A DNA stretch of 64,000 nt from Myxococcus landrumus (lineage in GTDB: Bacteria > Myxococcota > Myxococcia > Myxococcales > Myxococcaceae). The stretch is taken from contig NZ_CP071091.1 of assembly GCF_017301635.1 (NCBI RefSeq), positions 1,207,001 to 1,271,000 on the forward strand. Reading direction: 5' to 3'. The notes beneath the pieces are model-generated. The model made no database searches and had not been told where the DNA came from. It saw only the letters and a program-made list of their open reading frames with translations. Positions 18,021 to 25,582 of the stretch are shown in pieces. Every line of letters starts with the position of its first letter. Within the stretch, counting starts at the first letter, position 1. The translations under genes and the position numbers were made by a program.

Positions 18021-18556
18021 GCCGGGGCCCCCGCGGTCAGCGACAGGTTTCCGCCACCCGTGAGGGATGCGCCCGAGACCAGCGCGTCACCGAGCTTCTT
18101 GAGGGTCTCCTTCACCTGGACCACGGACTCGCGAAGCGACTCGAGGGACTGCTGGGGCAGGTATCCCTGGAGGATGAGGGTGACGCCCGCGCGGAGCTTC
18201 TCGAGGACGACGGACGCGGCATGGGCCGCGCCAGCCAGTGGGGCGAGCGGCTCCAGGCCCATCTCCCGCATCTCGTCCTCGGACTTGTCGCCAATGGCCT
18301 TCAGGCCATCGAGCGCGGGGTCCAGGCTCTCCAGCAGCGAGGGGATGGCGGCGACCTGCTCCAGCTTCGCAATCCAGCTGATGATGAGGTCCAGGGCCTT
18401 GCCCAGTGCGTCGATGCCCACCTTCACGGGGGCTCCGATGCCGAACTGGCGCACCAGGGCGACGATGGCATTCACCGTGTCCGTCTTGAGCAGCTCGTCC
18501 ACGGCGACGACGAGTCGGGTGATGCCGTCGACGATGTCGGCGGTCGTGGTGCTCAC
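18017..18556 (-). CDS. Unrecognised helical protein, tail cluster
   Basis: 179 residues, strongly helical with amphipathic stretches (VDGITRLVVAVDELLKTD, KALDLIISWIAKLEQVA) and no signal peptide. It is coupled by 4-bp overlaps to the genes on both sides. Its place between a tube-hub protein and the spike suggests a tail-tube initiator, tape-measure helper or lumen cargo. Resemblance to the helical 169-residue protein at 24932-25441 is compositional only. Confidence 0.55.
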   Translation of the reverse strand: MSTTTADIVDGITRLVVAVDELLKTDTVNAIVALVRQFGIGAPVKVGIDALGKALDLIISWIAKLEQVAAIPSLLESLDPALDGLKAIGDKSEDEMREMGLEPLAPLAGAAHAASVVLEKLRAGVTLILQGYLPQQSLESLRESVVQVKETLKKLGDALVSGASLTGGGNLSLTAGAPA

Positions 18557-19437
18557 GGAAGTTTCTCCAGGTCCTTGAAGGGGCCGAGCGGGTCGAAGTT
18601 GCCAATGGCGCTGCCCAGGGCACCGGCCTCCTTGCCCACGGCTTGAAGCTTGGCGAGGAAGTCGCTGGCGCCCGCGATGCCCTTGACGACGGCGAGCGCC
18701 GCGCCCAGGTCCAGGCCGGTCATCTCTTCCAGAATCTTGATGCCTTCGGTGGCGAGCTTCTCGATGAACTCACCGATGCTGCCCGCCTGGGAGAGCGACT
18801 GCACGAGGCCGATGATGGCGCCGGGGTTCACCTTGCCGAGCGCGCCCATGAGGCTGCCGAAGTTCTTGCCCGACAGCGAGCCCTTGGTGCTGTTGACCAC
18901 CGAGCCCAGCTCATCCGGGGAGAGGTGGGCCAGGAGGTCGGGGTTCGCGTCGACGGCGTCCATCAGCGACTCGGGGTTCTGGAGCACGCTCGCCGCATCC
19001 GTGTTGCTCTTCGCCCAGTCCTGCGCGTCGCTGGCCACCGCGTCGTTGACCGCGCTGACGCCCGCGTCCTGGGTGGCGGGCGGCTCGACGTACTCCTTGA
19101 CGCGCAGGAAGAAGCTGAAGCGGTTCTGGTGGCCCGCGAGCTGGCGCACCTGGAAGTCCGCGATGAGGACGTCGGTGAGGTCCGCGCCGGCGATGGCGTC
19201 CGAGGCGAACGACATGGGCGTGGCCTTCGCCTGGGCCTGTCGCAGCTCCTCCAACGCGGCTTGAGGGTCGTCTCCGAGGAGCAGTCCCTCCATGACGACG
19301 GTGACCGGCTCGCGGCCCAGGTCCTGGAAGACGCTTCCGGCCTGACCGGGCACACGCTGCTGCACGAGGTTGCGCGCGTCCTCGGTGTAGATTTGCGTGA
19401 GCCCGACGAGCTCGATTTTTCCGATGCGGACGGGCAT
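18553..19437 (-). CDS. Tail hub/tube-initiator-like protein
   Basis: 294 residues. The first ~110 residues begin MPVRIGKIELVGLTQIY and continue LGREPVTVVMEGLLLGDDPQAALEELR and DLTDVLIADFQVRQLAGHQNRFSFFLRV. This resembles the N-terminal domain of 'DNA circularisation'/LysM-associated tail proteins that link tube and hub in contractile tails. The rest is helical and low-specificity, with no LysM motif seen. It directly follows the gpD-like hub gene with one base between them, matching the usual gene order. Confidence 0.6.
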   Translation of the reverse strand: MPVRIGKIELVGLTQIYTEDARNLVQQRVPGQAGSVFQDLGREPVTVVMEGLLLGDDPQAALEELRQAQAKATPMSFASDAIAGADLTDVLIADFQVRQLAGHQNRFSFFLRVKEYVEPPATQDAGVSAVNDAVASDAQDWAKSNTDAASVLQNPESLMDAVDANPDLLAHLSPDELGSVVNSTKGSLSGKNFGSLMGALGKVNPGAIIGLVQSLSQAGSIGEFIEKLATEGIKILEEMTGLDLGAALAVVKGIAGASDFLAKLQAVGKEAGALGSAIGNFDPLGPFKDLEKLP

Positions 19438-19438
19438 G

Positions 19439-20467
19439 TCAGAGTTCCATCCGGGTGGTGAAGCCCGTGCGGGCGTTCAGGGTGTGGCGCACCGTGCGGA
19501 CGCGGAGGACCACCCGGGACAGGAGTGATTCCACGGGGTGCCCTTCGGGGATGTCGTTCACCTGGATGAGGTCTCCAGGCTTCACGGCGGGCGCTCCGAG
19601 CACTTCGATGAAGCCGTGCAAGGTGCGGGAGGCGAGCGCGGTGGTGCGGGCCTTGGCCTGGGTGGAGGCGTCGTCGCCGGAGCGCACCACGCCGTCCTTC
19701 ACCTCACGAGACTGTTTGCCCGTGGAGCCCGCGCGCACCTTGCCGTTGGATCCGAGCGCGGCCTTGCCGTGAATGGGCGCGAGGTCATCGACGAGCCAGT
19801 GCGCCTTCTTCTCGCCCTGGGAGCTGGCGGCGCCTTCACCCCAGACCTCGAAGCCGTCGATGACGGGCGAGGGCTGGCTGAGCTGGGTGCGGAGGACCTG
19901 GGAGCGATAGACGAACGTGTGGTCGGCTCCGCCCTGCTTGGGCGCGGCGAAGTGGACCTTGCCCTGGCCATCCGTGAAGACGTCGAAGCCGGACTGCGCC
20001 GCGAGCTGGTGGATGTGGCGCAGCGCCCGAGGTCCCCGGTGGAGGACGTAGCTGGGGAACGTGGGGCCGTCCTCGATGGTGCCTGGCGTGGCGCCCGCCT
20101 TGTTGACGAGCTCCCGGACGATGGCGCCCGCGGTCATCTGCTCATACGCGCCCGAGACATCGATGCGCGCGAGCTTCGCGAGGGCATCCGCGCCGAGGAC
20201 GAGGGACGTATCGGGAGCGCCTCGGGACTCGAGCACCAGACCGGTGAAGACGGTGACAGCGCCGTCGCCGCCGTCCAGGGAGATGGTGGTGGCTTCGCCG
20301 GGAGGCGGGAGCGGGGAGTCGGAGGGAACGAGCTCCACCGAGCACCGGCCGCCCGCGCCGTCCATGGTCAGCTCGCTGGTGATGGAGCGGACGAAAGCCT
20401 GTCCCTGGCGGGAGGAGTGAGAGGCTCGCAGCGAGCCGATGGTCACGGAGTATCCGATGCCGGCCAT
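19439..20467 (-). CDS. gpD-like baseplate hub protein (phage late control D family)
   Basis: 342 residues. The layout matches gpD/gp27: two tube-like beta domains, a middle region IVRELVNKAGATPGTIEDGP then VLHRGPRALRHIHQLAAQSGFDVFTDGQGKVHF, and a C-terminal LHGFIEVLGAPAVKPGDLIQVNDIP. The last segment is the conserved 'G.p.l.pG..v.v' motif of the family. gpD forms the trimeric adapter between the spike and the six-fold tube. Confidence 0.8.
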   Translation of the reverse strand: MAGIGYSVTIGSLRASHSSRQGQAFVRSITSELTMDGAGGRCSVELVPSDSPLPPPGEATTISLDGGDGAVTVFTGLVLESRGAPDTSLVLGADALAKLARIDVSGAYEQMTAGAIVRELVNKAGATPGTIEDGPTFPSYVLHRGPRALRHIHQLAAQSGFDVFTDGQGKVHFAAPKQGGADHTFVYRSQVLRTQLSQPSPVIDGFEVWGEGAASSQGEKKAHWLVDDLAPIHGKAALGSNGKVRAGSTGKQSREVKDGVVRSGDDASTQAKARTTALASRTLHGFIEVLGAPAVKPGDLIQVNDIPEGHPVESLLSRVVLRVRTVRHTLNARTGFTTRMEL

Positions 20468-20470
20468 GGC

Positions 20471-22066
20471 TCAGACCTCCAGCCCGTGACGGCGAGCCGT
20501 CTCGCGAAGGATGTCCACCAGCGCGTCTTCCAGCGTGCGGCGGTCCAGCCCTGTCGCCGCGTTGTCGGAACCCACTTGGACATTCACGTTGAACGTGTTG
20601 CGGACGGCGGCGGACTCAGTCGGTGCCGAGCGGCTCGAGGTCTCCGAGGGCTGCGCCTGGCGCGTGAGCTGCTCGGCGCGAGTCACCAGCGGGGCCAGCT
20701 CCTGGGTGACCTGCTGCGCGAGCTGCGTCGTCGCATTGGGAGGAGGGGGCGACGCGTCGTCCGTGGGGGGCGCGAAGTGGAGCCGCTTCTTGGGCTGGGC
20801 GTTCGTGGCCGGTGCGGAGGACGGGGGGCGCAGCCGCACGACGGGCCGCGGTGCCGAGGTGTGCTCGCGAGGCGCCTCGGGGCGAGGCGGCAGGGCGATG
20901 GGAATCGGCGAACGGGCCTGAGGCGCCTCGGGGTGCGAGGAGTCCGCGCGAGCGATGGAGTGCGGTGCGTCCACACTGTGCGGCGAGGTTTGAGGCGCCT
21001 CGAACCGCGAGGCGTCCGCGTGAGGGCTGAGGTGCGGCGAACGCGCGTCATGCGAGCCCTGGAGTGATTCAGGCCGCGCGGTGGCTGCCAGGGCCGGGGC
21101 CTCGGAAAGAGCTTCATGGCGAACGGCCGGTGCGGCGAGAGGCCGAGCCGAGGAGGGGCTTTCGCTTCGAGCCGGAGTCGGCGCGACAGAAGACGAACCT
21201 TCCGCTGAAGGTGCCAGCGGGCGGAGCAATCGAACGACTTGTCGAGCAGGAGATCGTGGAGGCGTCGCCTTGATGGAGATGCTCAGTCCCGAAGCCACGG
21301 GGGATGGGGCAGACGAGGTGGCCCCCGTCTGTCCCTCGGTCTGCGGTACGGGAAGTGGAGCGGGGATGCTCATCGCCGAGGTGCCGATGGGGCGATGGAG
21401 TGACGCAGTGCCGAGCGCGGTGGGTTCGGGCGACGTCCCAGATGGAACGATGGAGCCGGGCCCGTGCACAGGCGAGTTCGAAGAGTGGGGGGCCGTGGCG
21501 AAGGCTCCGCCCGACAATGCAAGGGATTCGGTGGGGGCAACCATCGCCGGGCCAGGGACGCCGCTCGGGTGCGACGCGTCTCTCGCCGATGCACTCGAAC
21601 CGACGGCGACGGGGACGGAGGCTTGAGGCGATGCACTGGCGTGGCCAGGCAAGGGCAGGGTGGCGGAGCGCCGTGGTGTGCCCAGCTCGACCGCGCTGCT
21701 GTCCTTCGCCGCGGGGACGGAGGGCGCAGCGGGAGAGGCACCGCGCTTCGACGGACCGGGCGACGCGGCTTCAGCTCGCATCGACGTGACGTCAGGCGCG
21801 GCGGACCTCACCGAGGGCGAAGCACTCGTCTTCGACGAGGAGCCCGCGCCCGGCGACGCTGCGTCGCGCGAACGAACAACGGTGGCCTCGGAGGCTCCAG
21901 CCACACGGATGGCAGCATCCTCCGCGACGGCCTGCTCCAGCGTGTCTTCCACGGGAGTCGAGACCGGGACCGCGACGCCGAGCTGCCGGGCCACGACCTC
22001 GATGGCGCGGAAGGCGGGGCGGGAAATCCGTGAGGTCAACTCGGCGGTGGTGAACGTCTTTCGCAT
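20471..22066 (-). CDS. Pro/Ser/Ala-rich, mostly disordered protein in the tape-measure position
   Basis: 531 residues from the ATG at 22064-22066, which overlaps the upstream stop (TGATG). Only the two ends look folded: residues 1-55 (TTAELTSRISRPAFRAIEVV) and the last ~100, which include TTQLAQQVTQELAPLVTRAEQL and end NTFNVNVQVG then a helix. The ~370 residues between are low-complexity, rich in P, S, A, E and R, with repeated short units such as S-P-x-A-x-P and R-P-E-A. The position, between tail assembly genes and gpD, is where a tape-measure gene normally lies, yet there is no long hydrophobic helical region. It may be a non-canonical ruler or a lumen/linker protein. Confidence 0.65.
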   Translation of the reverse strand: MRKTFTTAELTSRISRPAFRAIEVVARQLGVAVPVSTPVEDTLEQAVAEDAAIRVAGASEATVVRSRDAASPGAGSSSKTSASPSVRSAAPDVTSMRAEAASPGPSKRGASPAAPSVPAAKDSSAVELGTPRRSATLPLPGHASASPQASVPVAVGSSASARDASHPSGVPGPAMVAPTESLALSGGAFATAPHSSNSPVHGPGSIVPSGTSPEPTALGTASLHRPIGTSAMSIPAPLPVPQTEGQTGATSSAPSPVASGLSISIKATPPRSPARQVVRLLRPLAPSAEGSSSVAPTPARSESPSSARPLAAPAVRHEALSEAPALAATARPESLQGSHDARSPHLSPHADASRFEAPQTSPHSVDAPHSIARADSSHPEAPQARSPIPIALPPRPEAPREHTSAPRPVVRLRPPSSAPATNAQPKKRLHFAPPTDDASPPPPNATTQLAQQVTQELAPLVTRAEQLTRQAQPSETSSRSAPTESAAVRNTFNVNVQVGSDNAATGLDRRTLEDALVDILRETARRHGLEV

Positions 22067-22926
22067 CAGTCGTCCTCCACTTGAATGACCACGGCGTCGG
22101 GAAAGTCGGAGAGCCTTGGCGTCCGCCGCTTGGGAGCGGGAGCGGGCGCGTGTGCTTCCGTGAGTCGCAACATGGCGAGCAACCGGTCCACCTCGGCGGC
22201 GGGGGTTGCCCAGACCTGGGAGGGGGTCCATCCCAGGGCACGACAGAGCTTCAGGGTCACCTCGGCGAGCACGCGCGCCTGGGTGCCCGGGGTGCGAAGA
22301 GTCTGGTCTTCGTTCCGTTCATCCCCCGTGTTGATGGCGACCACGGCCTCCAGCAGCGCCGTGGTGCTGGCACCATCCAGCGTGTCCATGGGAACCGCGG
22401 GAACGATTTCCACGACCGACACCGCGAGCATGGCGCGCAGGTAGCGCTCCAGGTGCAGCTCGCGAGTGCCATCGGGCTCCAAGGTCAGACTCTCTTCCGC
22501 CACCCGGGCGCGCTCGGAGAACGTCCACGGACGCAGCCGCGCCCGCACGTCCCCCGCCTGGACCCATCCCTCGGGAAGAGTCCCGAGCGAGGGCTCGCGG
22601 GCCCCGCCCAGGGCCCACCACAGCGCCAGCGGAGTCAGCTCCGTGAAGAGAGACTCCGGAACACCCGAGCCGCGCAGCACGTCCGACGCGAACCCGTCCG
22701 CGTCGAAAGTCATCCCCGCGCCGTCGAGCCAGGCATGGACCCCCAGCGCCCGCAGGTGTGAGTCGAAGCTCCAGGGATGGAGCTGGAAGCGCCCGCCCGT
22801 GGAGGCTTCGACCTCCGGGGCCCCGGAGGTGACTCCGGGGTGGAGGTGGAAGGTCTGGCCGTCGATCTCGATGGAGATCGCCGCCGCGCCGTCCTCCAGG
22901 TGTGGGCTCGCGGGCGCTTCCCTCAC
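22066..22926 (-). CDS. Unrecognised protein, possible tail-assembly chaperone
   Basis: 286 residues, no signal. The C-terminal ~90 residues end in KLCRALGWTPSQVWATPAAEVDRLLAMLRL, a helical layout like small tail-assembly chaperone (gpG-like) domains that bind the tape-measure protein. It is encoded directly before the tape-measure-slot gene. The N-terminal ~180 residues are alpha/beta with Trp-rich stretches (ALWWALGGAREPSLG). No frameshift site was noticed. Assignment is by position, so weak. Confidence 0.5.
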   Translation of the reverse strand: MREAPASPHLEDGAAAISIEIDGQTFHLHPGVTSGAPEVEASTGGRFQLHPWSFDSHLRALGVHAWLDGAGMTFDADGFASDVLRGSGVPESLFTELTPLALWWALGGAREPSLGTLPEGWVQAGDVRARLRPWTFSERARVAEESLTLEPDGTRELHLERYLRAMLAVSVVEIVPAVPMDTLDGASTTALLEAVVAINTGDERNEDQTLRTPGTQARVLAEVTLKLCRALGWTPSQVWATPAAEVDRLLAMLRLTEAHAPAPAPKRRTPRLSDFPDAVVIQVEDD

Positions 22927-22929
22927 GGC

Positions 22930-23319
22930 TTATTCCTCGCGGAGCCGGGTCGCCGTGAAGGCGTACGTCGTGGCGGCGCTGCCGTGGGCGTCCATCTGGA
23001 AGGACTTGCCCTCGACGAAGCAGTCATCGAACGACAGCGTGCGGGTGTCGTCCGTGCCCTCGGTGCGCTTGAGGTTGGCCACGAGTTGGAACTTGCCGCG
23101 TGCGTCGAGCAGCGCGTCCAGCTTCTCGGCGGAGGAGCGGATGACCAGCTCACCGACGACGGTGCGAAGGCCGAAGATGACGTCGACGCGCTCGTTGGAG
23201 CCGATGGCGCGAATGTCCTCGCGTTCGGTGACCACACGGAAGGCGATGGACTGGAGGCCTTCCACGGCCTCGCCGTCGACGAGGATGCTGCTACGGTTGG
23301 CGGAGAATACCGTTGGCAT
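22930..23319 (-). CDS. Tail tube-like protein
   Basis: 129 residues, all-beta by pattern, beginning MPTVFSANRSSILVDGEAVEG and continuing QSIAFRVVTEREDIRAIGS. Size, strand pattern and position directly after the sheath gene fit the tail-tube (Hcp/gp19-like) proteins of contractile systems, here on the short side. The C-terminal half, DDTRTLSFDDCFVEGKSFQM, is the expected 'tail-core' strand pair. In the particle it stacks as hexameric rings inside the sheath. Confidence 0.7.
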   Translation of the reverse strand: MPTVFSANRSSILVDGEAVEGLQSIAFRVVTEREDIRAIGSNERVDVIFGLRTVVGELVIRSSAEKLDALLDARGKFQLVANLKRTEGTDDTRTLSFDDCFVEGKSFQMDAHGSAATTYAFTATRLREE

Positions 23320-23334
23320 CTGTGTGTTTCCTCA

Positions 23335-24705
23335 TCAGACCTGGACCGTGATGGTCGCGTAGATGTAGTCAATGGCTCGCACGGGTCTGACGGCCATGTT
23401 GACCCTCACGATTCCGAGCGCGAAGTCCTGCTGCGACGAGTAGACCTCCACCTTGAAGGCGGGGTCCTTGCCGTCGGTGGAGGGGACGATGGCGCCTTCC
23501 TTCTCCATCTGCACCAGCGCCTCCACCAGCTTCTGCTTCAGCGCGCTGCGCCCGTCCGCGTTGTTGAGCAGACCGATGAACAGGTCGCCCACCATCTTCA
23601 GCGTGCGCACCGCGCGGTCCGCCACGCGGCGGACGTTGATCTGATCTCCATCCGTGGTGAGGCCGCGCACGACGATGGTGCCACGCCCGCGCTCGGTCAC
23701 CACGGGGACGACGTACGAGCGCAGGAGCGCCTTCTGCTCCTCGACGGTCAGCGAAATCTCGCTCAGGCCGGCCACGCGCTTGAAGGTCGGCGACTGGTGC
23801 GGCGTGAGGCCGCCCACCATGCCGGCCACCGCGCCCACCGAGCCATGGGGCGCGACGAGGACGAAGCGATCACTCACCAGGTTCGAGGCGAGCTGTCCGT
23901 GCTCCTCCATCGTCCCGGTGGGAGGCACCTGGCCGAAGCCGAGGCGCCCCTTGCTGTCGCCGCTCATGGCGTTGCAGTGGCTGATGACGTCGCCGTAGAT
24001 GCGGGTGACCTTCGCGCGGTCGGAGAAGTCCTGGACGGCGGCCAGCACCAGGTCCACATCCGGCTGGTCGCGCAGGCGGCCCAGGGCGGTGGAGTACTCC
24101 TCGGGCGTGGCATCCTTGCCCGTCGCCAGCGTGTACGTGCCCTCGGTGGGCCAGCCCACGCCCTTCGTCGTGTCCACGCGAATGAAGGACGAGGTGTCCA
24201 GCGAGGAGACGAGCGACGTCGCGTTGATGTTGCGCAGCGTCTCCGTGGCGCCGCTGGAGGGGTGGGTGACCTCCAGGTCGTAGGACACCGACTTGTCGAT
24301 GTTGTTGCGGTAGGCGACCTTGATGGTGATGCCATTGGCCCAGAGGCCCGGGGCACGCGCCATGAAGGTGGCGCCGTACTTCTCACCCGTGGAGCCCGCG
24401 GGATACTTGCTGACGTCCGCCGCGACGGCGACCATCGCGCTCGCGCCCGCTGTCGCCGGCAGGGGGGAGATCACCAGCTCCGAGACGCCGTTGTCCAACG
24501 CCTGGCGGGCCTCCGGGAGGCTGTAGGCGCTGGCGCGCCCGGCGACCTCCAGGAACCGCGACCAACTGCTGGCGCGGATGACCTTGCCCTGGGAAGACTC
24601 CAAGAAGCCTGTGATTCCAAGAACTCCAGACGGTGCAAGCTGTTGTGGCAATACTTCCTTGACGACCGTCACTTGGACGCCAGGAATGATGAGACCTGTG
24701 GCCAT
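23335..24705 (-). CDS. Contractile tail sheath protein
   Basis: 456 residues from the ATG at 24703-24705 with GGGGAG just upstream. The N-terminus, LIIPGVQVTVVKEVLPQQLAP, and the C-terminal ~150 residues are the most conserved sheath parts: GVAGLSEISLTVEEQ-like, RGTIVVRGLTTDGDQINVRRVADRA, then FIGLLNNADGRSALKQ, ending in a mixed beta strand (YIYATITVQV). This is the defining gene of the cluster. Only one sheath gene is seen, as in phages and R-type tailocins, whereas many extracellular injection systems have two or three. Confidence 0.9.
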   Translation of the reverse strand: MATGLIIPGVQVTVVKEVLPQQLAPSGVLGITGFLESSQGKVIRASSWSRFLEVAGRASAYSLPEARQALDNGVSELVISPLPATAGASAMVAVAADVSKYPAGSTGEKYGATFMARAPGLWANGITIKVAYRNNIDKSVSYDLEVTHPSSGATETLRNINATSLVSSLDTSSFIRVDTTKGVGWPTEGTYTLATGKDATPEEYSTALGRLRDQPDVDLVLAAVQDFSDRAKVTRIYGDVISHCNAMSGDSKGRLGFGQVPPTGTMEEHGQLASNLVSDRFVLVAPHGSVGAVAGMVGGLTPHQSPTFKRVAGLSEISLTVEEQKALLRSYVVPVVTERGRGTIVVRGLTTDGDQINVRRVADRAVRTLKMVGDLFIGLLNNADGRSALKQKLVEALVQMEKEGAIVPSTDGKDPAFKVEVYSSQQDFALGIVRVNMAVRPVRAIDYIYATITVQV

Positions 24706-24931
24706 ACGCTCCCCGACCCTCGCGAGCGAGGGGGTGGAAAACCCTGCTCCGGGTGCAGGTTCCCTGGACCGCATACCTGGGCACTCGCCCACCCCTCACG
24801 GGGAACGGTCCTATTCCAAGACATGAAAATGAAAATGACGTGCGCCGGGCCGTGACGGCACGTCGACTCCTGGCGGCGAGCGATTGCGCCCGCGACTCAC
24901 CAGGAGGTGCGACAGACGACAGTGAGACGTG

Positions 24932-25441
24932 TCAGGGATTGGTGGCGGGGATCTGCACGCCCGTCTTCCGCAGCGCCGCGAGGGTGGTGGCCGCGAGCTG
25001 GGAGGCTTCGTTGATGAGCGCCTTGCCCACGTTGAGCAGCAGGTCGACGATGGCCACGACGTGCTCGACGCCCGCGCCCACGAAGTCGACGATGATGTTC
25101 AGGAAGCGCTGGCCCGTCAGCGCCAGGTTCCGAGCGGAGTCAGGGAGCAGATCCAGGGTGGAGTTCACCAGGTCGCGTCCCGCCTCCAGCACGTTCTTGA
25201 TGGACTCGACGACCTGGGGATCCATCAACGGCTTGATGAGCCCTTCAACTTGTTTGAGCACAGAGCTCAACACGTTGCGTACAGGCGTCCAGATAACGGA
25301 AATCTTGTCGGTGATGGTCTTGAATCCAGTGCCACTCACGGCCACGTACAGTTTGTACAGGGCCTGCTCAACCTGGATTGCGATGTTGTCCACCGTAGCC
25401 AACGCATCGGAAACGTTCTGCGCCGCTGCCTCTGCTGCCAT
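24932..25441 (-). CDS. Helical hypothetical protein upstream of the sheath gene
   Basis: 169 residues from the ATG at 25439-25441 with GAGGGG 8-10 nt upstream; longer starts are possible. Nearly all helix (AAEAAAQNVSDALATVDNIA, then INEASQLAATTLAALRKT), rich in Ala, Val, Leu and Asn, with no signal peptide. It lies 226 bp ahead of the sheath gene on the same strand, with its own promoter-like sequence. It could be the first gene of the particle operon or an unrelated phasin-like protein. No family recognised. Confidence 0.55.
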   Translation of the reverse strand: MAAEAAAQNVSDALATVDNIAIQVEQALYKLYVAVSGTGFKTITDKISVIWTPVRNVLSSVLKQVEGLIKPLMDPQVVESIKNVLEAGRDLVNSTLDLLPDSARNLALTGQRFLNIIVDFVGAGVEHVVAIVDLLLNVGKALINEASQLAATTLAALRKTGVQIPATNP

Positions 25442-25500
25442 GTCGATGTCCCCCTCAGTGGATCTGAGCGTGCCCATGCGAAACATGGACACACGCGCAG

Positions 25501-25528
25501 AGTATGTTGATGAACACTCCGGATTCAA
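25501..25528 (-). promoter_or_regulatory. Sigma-70-like promoter for the helical protein
   Basis: On the minus strand TTGAAT (25523-25528) and CATACT (25501-25506) are separated by 16 bp, in an AT-richer pocket 60 bp ahead of the ATG. Confidence 0.4.
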
Positions 25529-25582
25529 GTGTTTATCAGGTAGGGCTCGATCAACCAGGAACGTCCTACCGTTTCAGGGTTG

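Noticed and set aside
8382-24705. Calling the tail cluster an intact prophage
   Set aside because: No capsid, portal, terminase, integrase, repressor or lysis gene in or around it.
8382-24705. Calling the cluster a classical extracellular contractile injection system
   Set aside because: The hallmark AAA+ ATPase, extra sheath copies and a DUF4157-type toxin were not seen.
22777-24855. 692-codon open frame on the plus strand opposite the sheath and tube genes
   Set aside because: Composition is His/Gly/Arg-rich shadow-type; the minus-strand frame is the one with clear sheath homology.
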